Shown: positions 15,793-22,277 of the stretch, piece by piece
How the letters are laid out: the number at the start of each line of letters is the position of its first letter
Position numbering within the stretch: position 1 is the stretch's first letter
Assembly (NCBI GenBank): GCA_964577205.1
Contig: CAZNYG010000011.1
Coordinates: 1-38,347, forward strand
DNA from: CAZNYG01 sp964577205
GTDB taxonomy: Bacteria; Elusimicrobiota; Endomicrobiia; Endomicrobiales; CAIRNS01
Length of the DNA stretch: 38,347 bases
Direction: 5' to 3'
Notes under the pieces: model-generated
Database searches by the model: none
What the model was told of the DNA's origin: nothing
Seen by the model: only the letters and a program-made list of their open reading frames with translations
Made by a program: the position numbers and the translations under genes

Positions 15793-15848
15793 ACTCTGTT
15801 TCCCCTCTTTTTGCCCGTAAACGCGAGCATGTGACAGCGGTTTGTTAT

Positions 15849-15854
15849 ATTATA
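15849..15854 (-). promoter_or_regulatory. Likely -10 box for the PilZ gene
   Basis: TATAAT on the minus strand, 57 bases before the ATG. I see no good -35 match (it would fall in the end of the PHP gene), so confidence is modest. Confidence 0.4.
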
Positions 15855-15861
15855 CAAAATT

Positions 15862-16908
15862 TCAGCGGATATACATGGGGTTGGAAAAGATCCAGGGCCG
15901 GAAGACGCCCCATTTTCTATGGAAGGCTTCGACACGGTATGCTCCGGGCCGGTCCACCGCATAGCGCAGCCGGGTGCCGATTGCCTGCGCGACGGGCATC
16001 CCGTCGCGCAGCAGGCGCGTCCGGGCGCGGAATGGTAAAGCAATCGATATCTCCAGGTTCTTTCTAAAAGGGACTTCGTCGCCGCAGGTGTATTCCTTTT
16101 CACCATCCCTCATCACGAAACTGAATCCTTTCGCTGAACGCCAGCGATCCAGCGAGATATACATGCGGCACGCCTTCACAGCGTCGATGACCTGCCGGCA
16201 GGCAACGGCGCTGTCGCCGCTCAGCGGCCGGTCAAGAAGAACATGCGTGCGTATAGTGGACAGCGCATAGGTAAAAGGGAAAATGCTGAAGGCCTTTCCG
16301 TACATGATCTTTTTATGGTTGTGGTTATCCACTTCGCCGTAGCCGGCGCACCTGCCTTCCCGGTTCAGGCGGTCCCACCGTTCCAGCGTCGCCTGTTTAG
16401 GGCCGCTCAGCCTGGCGGTCGGAAAAAAGAAGGCGGCGAACGCGGCGGGCAGGGACGTCAGTTTTTCCTGCCAGTCCGTCATGAAATCCCAAATGCTGAT
16501 GCCCGCGTAACCCGTGGCCGACCAGTCGTTCCACTCGTAAGATTTGACCCCGAACTTCTCCGTTCCCCGGTGATCGGGATGGGCGATGAGGCCCAGGCCC
16601 CCCTGCGCGTTCACCGCGTCGATATACTCCTGCGGGCGTGACGACTTTTTCCAATAGATGACCGGAGTTTTGAGGCCAAGGGCGAGATAATGGTTGTAAC
16701 GTGGAGAGATCTCTTCCCCGACGATTACAAGAACGCTGTTATGCCACCCTTCCCACCCGTCGTCGCGCGCGTCCATCCGGAAATGGTCGGTAAGCACGAT
16801 AAAATCGCATCCCGCCGCCCCGGCAGCCGCGATGATATCCTTTACCGGCGTGGTGCCGTCGAAAGAATACGCTGAATGAAGATGAAAAGCTCCGGCATAA
16901 TCGAACAT
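15862..16908 (-). CDS. PHP-domain metal-dependent phosphoesterase
   Basis: Encodes 348 aa. Metal-ligand motifs of the PHP family appear in order: HLHSAYSFDG (residues 8-17), VLTDHF, IVGEEIS, LIAHPDH and GEVDNHNH near residue 205. The first 220 residues form the PHP barrel; the remaining 130 look like a beta-rich C-terminal domain (EISIALPFRARTRLLRDG, RPGAYRVEAFHR). Family members hydrolyse phosphoesters or nucleotides with two or three metal ions; the exact substrate cannot be read here. There is no signal peptide. Its promoter lies beside the guaB terminator. Confidence 0.88.
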   Translation of the reverse strand: MFDYAGAFHLHSAYSFDGTTPVKDIIAAAGAAGCDFIVLTDHFRMDARDDGWEGWHNSVLVIVGEEISPRYNHYLALGLKTPVIYWKKSSRPQEYIDAVNAQGGLGLIAHPDHRGTEKFGVKSYEWNDWSATGYAGISIWDFMTDWQEKLTSLPAAFAAFFFPTARLSGPKQATLERWDRLNREGRCAGYGEVDNHNHKKIMYGKAFSIFPFTYALSTIRTHVLLDRPLSGDSAVACRQVIDAVKACRMYISLDRWRSAKGFSFVMRDGEKEYTCGDEVPFRKNLEISIALPFRARTRLLRDGMPVAQAIGTRLRYAVDRPGAYRVEAFHRKWGVFRPWIFSNPMYIR

Positions 16909-16942
16909 GAAACCCTTTCAGGAAGATCTGGTCCCCTGATCT

Positions 16943-16971
16943 ATTGTACAAATTGCTGTCCGCGGCTGCAA
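16943..16971 (-). promoter_or_regulatory. Promoter for the PHP gene
   Basis: On the minus strand TTGCAG (16966-16971), 17-nt spacer, TACAAT (16943-16948), 35 bases before the ATG. Confidence 0.5.
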
Positions 16972-16976
16972 ACAAC

Positions 16977-17013
16977 AAAAAAAGCGGCTGTTCCCGTTAA
17001 AGAGAACGGCCGC
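16977..17013 (-). terminator. Intrinsic terminator of guaB
   Basis: On the minus strand GCGGCCGTTC (17004-17013) pairs with GAACAGCCGC (16984-16993), one G-U pair, followed by seven T. It lies 18 bases after the guaB stop. Confidence 0.9.
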
Positions 17014-17031
17014 GTCCGCGTAAAGACCCGG

Positions 17032-18546
17032 TTATGATTTTTTCGTATAATTGGGCGCTTCGCGGGTGATGACGATATCGTGCGGATGCGATTCGGCTTT
17101 GCCCGCTTCCGTGATGCGCACGAACCGCGCTTTGGCACGCAACTCTTCTATGGTGCCGGCGCCGACGTAACCCATGCCTCTTTTAAGGCCGCCGACATAC
17201 TGGTAAAGGACTTCCTTGACCGTGCCTTTATACGGGACCATGCCTTCCATGCCTTCGGGAACAAGATCGTTCTTGCCCTGGTTGTACCGATCGCGGGAAC
17301 CTTTGTGTTCTTCCATCGCTCCCAGTGAGCCCATGCCCCGGTACACTTTATACTGCATGCCCTGGTGGAACCTGAACTCGCCCGGGCTTTCCTTTGTGCC
17401 GGCAAGCATGTTGCCTATCATGACCGAATGCGCCCCTGCGCCGATGGCGATCGGGATATCGCCCGAATATTTCAGGCCGCCGTCCGCGCATACCGGCACT
17501 TTATATTTTTCGGCGACCTTCGCGCATTCGTAGATAGCGCTGACCTGCGGCTTTCCGATGCCCGCGATGATACGGGTGGTGCAGATGGAACCGGGGCCCT
17601 GGCCTACTTTAATACCGTCGGCGCCGGCCTTGATCAGCCTTTCCGCCGAATCGGCCTCGGAAACATTGCCCGCGATGACATCAACATCGAATTTTTTCTT
17701 GAGCTGCCTGACCGTCTCAATAACGCCCCGCGAATCGCCGTGGGCCGTATCGACGATGACAATGTCGATCTTCTCCCGGGCCAGTATCTCCGTGCGGGCG
17801 AAAGCGTCATCTAGAACGCCGACCGCGGCCGCGACCCTCAGCCTGCCGCTGCCGTCCACGTTGAAGGCTTTCGAATCGCCGAAGAGGATGCGTTTAACGT
17901 CGCTGTAGGTATAGAGGCCGACGATCTTTTTCTGTTTGTCGACGAGAGGCAGGACCTTTTTCTTGCTGTCCTGCATGATCCCGTACGCTTCGCGCAGGCC
18001 GATACCCGGCCTGCCGGCGATGACGTTCCGGGTCATGATCTGTTTCGCCTTCAGCGAGTGGTCCTCGCAGAAATCGAAATCGCTTTTGGTGAGTATGCCC
18101 GCGAGAGCGTGGTTGCCGTCGAGGATCGGGAACGAATGGAAATTGAAACCCCGTTCCGTTCTCCGCTTAAGTATCTCTTCGATCGTCATATTCTGGTCGA
18201 AGCAGATGGGCTTCTCGATAAGGCCGTTCAGGTGAAACTTGACCTTCGCGACCTGGTTGGCCTGTTCCTGCGGGGTAAAGTTCTTGTGTATTACGCCGAT
18301 CCCGCCCAGCTTCGCTATCTCGATGGCCATCTCGGCTTCGGTCACCGTGTCCATCGCGGCGCTGACTATCGGGATCTTAAGCCCGACGTTGCGCGAAAAT
18401 TTAGACGTGACATCAACATTGTCCGGCAGAATATCCGAATAGCCGGTCGTCAACCGCACGTCGTCATAAGTGAGCCCGATGCCCTGTTCCGATATCCTTT
18501 TGAAGAACGCTTCCCTTCCTGCGTTGAAGCTGGTGTTTTTTTTCAT
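17032..18546 (-). CDS. guaB: Inosine-5'-monophosphate dehydrogenase
   Basis: Encodes 504 aa. TIM barrel interrupted by two CBS domains (about residues 110-225), as in the family. Catalytic Cys322 is in GPGSICTTR; other marks are VSAAMDTVTE, CADGGLKYSGD, the IMP-phosphate loop and the flap GSLGAMEEHKGSRDRYNQG. It oxidises IMP to XMP with NAD, the committed step of GTP synthesis. It is transcribed alone from a strong promoter and ends at a strong terminator. The ribosome site before ATG is weak (GGGGA, 12 nt upstream). Confidence 0.98.
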   Translation of the reverse strand: MKKNTSFNAGREAFFKRISEQGIGLTYDDVRLTTGYSDILPDNVDVTSKFSRNVGLKIPIVSAAMDTVTEAEMAIEIAKLGGIGVIHKNFTPQEQANQVAKVKFHLNGLIEKPICFDQNMTIEEILKRRTERGFNFHSFPILDGNHALAGILTKSDFDFCEDHSLKAKQIMTRNVIAGRPGIGLREAYGIMQDSKKKVLPLVDKQKKIVGLYTYSDVKRILFGDSKAFNVDGSGRLRVAAAVGVLDDAFARTEILAREKIDIVIVDTAHGDSRGVIETVRQLKKKFDVDVIAGNVSEADSAERLIKAGADGIKVGQGPGSICTTRIIAGIGKPQVSAIYECAKVAEKYKVPVCADGGLKYSGDIPIAIGAGAHSVMIGNMLAGTKESPGEFRFHQGMQYKVYRGMGSLGAMEEHKGSRDRYNQGKNDLVPEGMEGMVPYKGTVKEVLYQYVGGLKRGMGYVGAGTIEELRAKARFVRITEAGKAESHPHDIVITREAPNYTKKS

Positions 18547-18650
18547 TGTTTTTAAATGTCCCCGGCAATTGATTCTTCACCCGATGCCGCGATGGCACGG
18601 ACGGCTGAAACTCTCTTGTCCGCCGAAGAGGCGGGCCAATGCACAACGAC

Positions 18651-18679
18651 ATTATACACTAAAAGACGCTATTATTCAA
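18651..18679 (-). promoter_or_regulatory. Strong promoter for guaB
   Basis: On the minus strand TTGAAT (18674-18679), 17-nt spacer, perfect TATAAT (18651-18656). The leader is about 98 nt and contains a small CCGCC-TCTT-CGGCGG stem. The promoter lies just after the broken PPC reading frame. Confidence 0.85.
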
Positions 18680-18691
18680 GCTATTTTAACA

Positions 18692-18817
18692 TCACCTCCA
18701 GCCCAGAACCATGCCGCCCATTCGGATGGCGAATTTTTCCAGCTCTTCGTGAATAATGTCGCCGTCTTCGAGACGGATGACAAAAATCCTTCCCAGCCGT
18801 GCCTGTGAGTATTTCAT
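18692..18817 (-). pseudogene. Truncated PPC/DUF296-domain gene
   Basis: An ATG with a GAGG ribosome site starts 41 codons: MKYSQARLGRIFVIRLEDGD then IIHEELEKFAIRMGGMVLGW and a final Arg before TGA. This is the N-terminal strand-helix of the PPC (DUF296) family, whose bacterial members are about 140 aa. A shift of one base after MVL would continue as AGGDVKIA and then stop again, so the C-terminal 100 residues, including the metal-binding histidines, are gone. The start region still looks functional. I read it as a recent gene remnant left by a deletion that put the guaB promoter at its 3' end. Confidence 0.6.
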
Positions 18818-18845
18818 GGAGTTCCTCTTTTTCCGCACGCTATAT

Positions 18846-18868
18846 GAAAATATCTTTCAGATATTTTC
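18846..18868. promoter_or_regulatory. Perfect inverted repeat upstream of the PPC remnant
   Basis: GAAAATATCT-TTC-AGATATTTTC is a 10-bp perfect inverted repeat with a 3-nt centre, 29 bases before the remnant's ATG. It resembles an operator; no regulator can be named. Confidence 0.45.
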
Positions 18869-18899
18869 CCCAATTGTACATAACTGCGCCGGGCATGTC

Positions 18900-18945
18900 A
18901 AAAAAAACCCGGGGCAGGGAACTGCATTCCCTGTCCCGGGTTCGT
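18900..18945 (-). terminator. Intrinsic terminator of the ompA-like gene
   Basis: On the minus strand a long stem of AACCCGGGACAGGGAA against TTCCCTGCCCCGGGTT closes a short loop and is followed by eight T. It lies 14 bases after the stop of the 18959 gene. Confidence 0.92.
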
Positions 18946-18958
18946 CCGGAAAATACTA

Positions 18959-20095
18959 TCAGTTTACGGAACGCGTGCTGAACGTCGCCACCACGCGGCG
19001 GTTCTGCTTGCGCCCATCAGCCGTCGCGTTGTCCGCGATGGGTTTGGAAGAACCGAATCCTTTTGCCTGCAGCTGCGCGCCGTCTACGCCCATTTTCCCG
19101 ATCAGATACGCGCTGACAGCTTCCGCACGCTTCTGTGAAAGGGCGATATTCTTCTGCGCGTTGCCGGTCGAGTCCGTATGGCCCTCGATAAGCGCGGTTT
19201 TCGCAGGGTATTTTTTCAGGAAAACTGCGACCCTTGCCAGTTCGGGAATGGCTTCCGTCTTGATCTCGGCTTTTCCTGAATCGAAGAGGATCTCCAGGGT
19301 CACGTCGACAGCCGTCTCAAGGATCTCGGGCTTCGAAGGGACGACGGGCTCTTCGACGACCGGTTCCGGCGGAGGCAGCGGGCATCCAAACTCATCTACG
19401 GCGGTACCCGCGGGAGTCCCGGGGCATTTATCTTTATCGTCCGTCACGCCGTCGCCGTCGCTGTCAACCGGGGCGGGAGGGGGAGGAGGCGTCTGGACGA
19501 CTTCTCTGACCGGTTCGGGAGCGGGAGCCGGAGCAGGTTCCGCTTTCTTCGCGCAGCCCCACCACCAGGTAAGATGCGCGCCGCCGGTTACCGCCTGAAG
19601 CACCACTTCCGAATCTTTGGTCTTGTCAAGCAAATGATAGGCCGCGCCAATCCTGCCCGACAACACGGAGCAGAAGAAGTATTCAAGCCCAAGCCCGGCC
19701 CTGGCCGAGGGACGGTTGAAATTGTAGTAAGGTATCGCGGAAGCGCATCCGCCGCCCAGCGACACGTAAGGTGTCCAGCGTTTATCAGGCGTGAAGTAAT
19801 AAAGAAGGGACAGTGTTATCGGCTGGATCTGTACGCCGTCGTTAACACGGATATCTTCATAGGCCAGCGCAAGCCCCCATGAACGGGCAAGACCGTATCT
19901 GAAGCCGCCGCCTGCCATCCAGCCTTTGTTGTCAGCCGGTCCGGCATATTCGGGACCCGCCGGCATCGCCCCGCCTATCGTCGCATCTATCCCCCATTTT
20001 CCCGTTGTGTCGTCCGCGGACGCAACTCCGCACAGGCTTCCAGCAAGCAGCAAACATCCCACGATTCCCCTCGAAATAACCGATTTTCGACTCAT
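18959..20095 (-). CDS. OmpA-family outer membrane protein with TSP3 linker
   Basis: Encodes 378 aa. Signal peptide at residues 1-27 (KSVISRGIVGCLLLAGSLCG, cut near VASA-DD). Residues 30-185 are an eight-strand-like beta-barrel. Then come a Pro/Ala-rich hinge (PAPAPAPEP, PPPPPAPV), a calcium-binding thrombospondin type 3 repeat (DSDGDGVTDDKDKCPGTP) and a C-terminal OmpA peptidoglycan-binding domain (ILFDSGKAEI, IEGHTDSTGNAQKNIALSQK RAEAV, GFGSSKPIADN). It anchors the outer membrane to the cell wall. Start ATG at 20093-20095 has GAGGAGG; the frame is open further upstream but that part covers the promoter region and does not look like protein. Monocistronic. Confidence 0.95.
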   Translation of the reverse strand: MSRKSVISRGIVGCLLLAGSLCGVASADDTTGKWGIDATIGGAMPAGPEYAGPADNKGWMAGGGFRYGLARSWGLALAYEDIRVNDGVQIQPITLSLLYYFTPDKRWTPYVSLGGGCASAIPYYNFNRPSARAGLGLEYFFCSVLSGRIGAAYHLLDKTKDSEVVLQAVTGGAHLTWWWGCAKKAEPAPAPAPEPVREVVQTPPPPPAPVDSDGDGVTDDKDKCPGTPAGTAVDEFGCPLPPPEPVVEEPVVPSKPEILETAVDVTLEILFDSGKAEIKTEAIPELARVAVFLKKYPAKTALIEGHTDSTGNAQKNIALSQKRAEAVSAYLIGKMGVDGAQLQAKGFGSSKPIADNATADGRKQNRRVVATFSTRSVN

Positions 20096-20153
20096 AACAG
20101 CCTCCTCGAACGCAATAGTAAGCGCAATAATGATCGTCCTGTTGTCTTTCTCG

Positions 20154-20182
20154 ATTGTACATTTACAGGAAAGAGTTGTCAA
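20154..20182 (-). promoter_or_regulatory. Promoter of the ompA-like gene
   Basis: On the minus strand TTGACA (20177-20182), 17-nt spacer, TACAAT (20154-20159); leader about 52 nt. Confidence 0.85.
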
Positions 20183-20191
20183 ATCGACAAA

Positions 20192-20233
20192 AACAAAAAG
20201 CGGCTGAATTCCACCGGATTTCAGCCGCTTTTT
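20192..20233 (-). terminator. Intrinsic terminator of the lipoprotein operon
   Basis: On the minus strand AAAAGCGGCTGAA (20220-20232) pairs with TTCAGCCGCTTTT (20196-20208), followed by TTGTTTTTG. It separates the lipoprotein gene from the ompA-like promoter. Confidence 0.9.
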
Positions 20234-20258
20234 GTACTGGAGATAAGAGCCCGCGCTG

Positions 20259-21284
20259 TTACGAAGGCCGGGCGTTGGTTATGCTGTACGTCTGTCCGGA
20301 CGCGGTATCCGTAAAAGTCCCGGTGCCGTCAGCGTTGACATGCATGGTCGCGACGGTCGCTCCGGCACTGGCAACCAGGCCGTCCATGCTACCGTCAGCG
20401 TTGAACGTGAGGGTCCCGGTCGTGCCATCCGATGAAGTGAACGACTGCGTTCCGCCGATGGGCCCTGAATCGCCTATCGACATGCTTGACGTCACGCTCC
20501 AGATTTCGCCGGTATCGAAAGTGACGGTGCCGCTGCCGGTCATAGAGCAGGGGCTTGCATCCGTCGGGCGTCCGGAAGGCATGGCGGTCGTCATGGTCAT
20601 GTTCATCGTGCCACCGGGAATCGCGCCGGTCACCGTATTTACCAGTGAATCCGGGAAACGCGTTGAGTCCGTCATCCATGCGGACAGATCACTCAGATTG
20701 GACATCATTTTTACCGTTGTTACCTCGTACCAGCTGACGGGATTGCCGTTACTGGCATACGTCCACACTCCCGGGATCCAAAGGCTGGCGCTCAATAAAG
20801 CGGTCATGATGTCGTTCGGGTCAACTCCTGAGGTAAGGGTGTATTGTGTGCTGGAGAAGCTTTGAGCGGCATACATGAACAGGCCGTTCTGGCTGAAGGC
20901 TTTGTCAAAGTCCATATAGACCGTGTTGCCGCTTTTCTTGAAGGCCAGCGTCACCGTCATGCCCAGCACTGAGTCAACGGTTACATACTCTCCGTTCGCG
21001 TTGCGGCTGCCGAGGCCGGCTCCCGCTTCGCCGCCGGGGGCCATGGAAGGAGCGCCGAAACGACGGGGGCCGCTGTAGGTGAACCCGCCCGCTCCCGAGC
21101 CCATGCAGGACGCCTTGTAGAGGGCGGTCATGGAAGCGGCGACTGGATTGCTCGTGTAACCGGAGCCGCTGTTCGCGTCCACCATTTCGGTGCCGACAAG
21201 CTTATTCCTTGTTTTGTTATCGCCGCACCCGTTGAGGCCGGCGAGAAGAACTGCCGCGCAAAGCACGCTGAAATATTTTTTCAT
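20259..21284 (-). CDS. Secreted lipoprotein of unknown function
   Basis: Encodes 341 aa. Residues 1-20 form a lipoprotein signal peptide with lipobox LNGC, so Cys20 would be lipidated and the protein anchored to a membrane facing the periplasm or exterior. The mature part is rich in Ser, Thr, Gly and Met. It ends with repeating beta-strand phrases (GTLTFNADGSMDGL, ATMHVNADGTGTF) that suggest a beta-sheet of short hairpins. I do not recognise a family. AAGGAG precedes the ATG; it lies 21 bases after the beta-barrel gene, forming a two-gene operon, so the two products may work together at the outer membrane. Confidence 0.8.
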   Translation of the reverse strand: MKKYFSVLCAAVLLAGLNGCGDNKTRNKLVGTEMVDANSGSGYTSNPVAASMTALYKASCMGSGAGGFTYSGPRRFGAPSMAPGGEAGAGLGSRNANGEYVTVDSVLGMTVTLAFKKSGNTVYMDFDKAFSQNGLFMYAAQSFSSTQYTLTSGVDPNDIMTALLSASLWIPGVWTYASNGNPVSWYEVTTVKMMSNLSDLSAWMTDSTRFPDSLVNTVTGAIPGGTMNMTMTTAMPSGRPTDASPCSMTGSGTVTFDTGEIWSVTSSMSIGDSGPIGGTQSFTSSDGTTGTLTFNADGSMDGLVASAGATVATMHVNADGTGTFTDTASGQTYSITNARPS

Positions 21285-21305
21285 TGTACGGTTTCTCCTT
21301 TCCGG

Positions 21306-22172
21306 TTACAGGTTTATAAGGTACGTCGCGCCCGCTATGATCCGGTAGTCGTAGCTGCGGTATTTCTCTTCTCCAAGGGAAAGGTCGAACCCGAGCTTCG
21401 TTTTCAGATCGCCTTTCGCGTAGCTGCCGCCGAGAATGAGCCCGTACTGGCTGCCGGAGGTGCCGGACTGGGCCGCGCCCGCGATCTTCGATTCCGCGAG
21501 GCTGTTGAAAACCGCTTCGCCGATCAGCGTGAGGCCGGCGATCGATGTGACGGGGTACTCGGCGCCCGCGCCCAGACTGAGCACGTCGCCGAATTTCTGT
21601 TTTACCTTGTTCTCGTCGGTGTATTCACCGTTCATGGCGTAGGAAAGGTTCGCGTTGATGAAAATACAGCCCATCTCTTTTCTTGCGGCAACCAGAGGCT
21701 TGATGTTAAAACCGCGTTTGAAACTCGAGGGGACCTTCGTGCTTTCTTTTCCGGTCGGCACGCTGAAGGCGGCTCCGGCGGCAAGGTCCCACCCATTGAA
21801 CGCGAAACTGTACTTGCCGGCGAAGGCGAGATCCGCGATCCCGGAGTCAGACGCGCTTGTGGAAGCTCCCGCCGATTCGCTTTTTGAGCTCACGGAGCTG
21901 CAGGGGATCTCTATGCTTGTTTCCAGGGCGGGCGTAAAAGCGTAACGCGCGAACACTGGGACGCTGAAGGCGGTGCGGGTGAGTGTGTACACGGTCGCTC
22001 CCGCCGAATTTGTAATTTTGGTTTCGTCGCTCTGGTACGAAATGTCCGTAAATCCTGTTTCAAGCACTCCTTCCTTCAAAACATTCCCCGCCTGTTCCAG
22101 CACCAGCGGCGCGGCCAACAGCGTTCCGGCATTAACGCACGCAACAGCACAACACAGGAGCAGCTTACGCAT
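21306..22172 (-). CDS. Outer-membrane beta-barrel protein (MetA-pathway/transporter-like)
   Basis: Encodes 288 aa. Signal peptide MRKLLLCCAVACVNAGTLLA is followed by a mature protein of alternating aromatic/polar strands (LETGFTDISYQS, VPVFARYAFTPALETSIEIP, FINANLSYAMNGEY, YRIIAGATYLINL). The last strand ends in a hydrophobic residue, as in outer-membrane barrels. The pattern matches the broad family of barrel proteins annotated as phenol-degradation MetA-like or transporters; the substrate is unknown. Start ATG at 22170-22172 has AAGGAGG; the frame is open upstream but extends into the promoter. First gene of the operon with the lipoprotein. Confidence 0.82.
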   Translation of the reverse strand: MRKLLLCCAVACVNAGTLLAAPLVLEQAGNVLKEGVLETGFTDISYQSDETKITNSAGATVYTLTRTAFSVPVFARYAFTPALETSIEIPCSSVSSKSESAGASTSASDSGIADLAFAGKYSFAFNGWDLAAGAAFSVPTGKESTKVPSSFKRGFNIKPLVAARKEMGCIFINANLSYAMNGEYTDENKVKQKFGDVLSLGAGAEYPVTSIAGLTLIGEAVFNSLAESKIAGAAQSGTSGSQYGLILGGSYAKGDLKTKLGFDLSLGEEKYRSYDYRIIAGATYLINL

Positions 22173-22226
22173 GAATGGAGCCTCCTTTTGATACCGCGGT
22201 TCCGCGGTTTTCCGGCATATAGTAGA

Positions 22227-22255
22227 AATATAGCGGACAAGCACTTCTTTGTCAA
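22227..22255 (-). promoter_or_regulatory. Promoter of the beta-barrel/lipoprotein operon
   Basis: On the minus strand TTGACA (22250-22255), 17-nt spacer, TATATT (22227-22232); leader about 47 nt. Confidence 0.85.
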
Positions 22256-22277
22256 GGGGAAAACGCCTTCTTCCCGT

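Noticed and set aside
20096..20182. N-terminal extension of the OmpA-like protein
   Set aside because: It would put coding sequence across a consensus promoter and ahead of the signal peptide; the inner ATG has a strong ribosome site.
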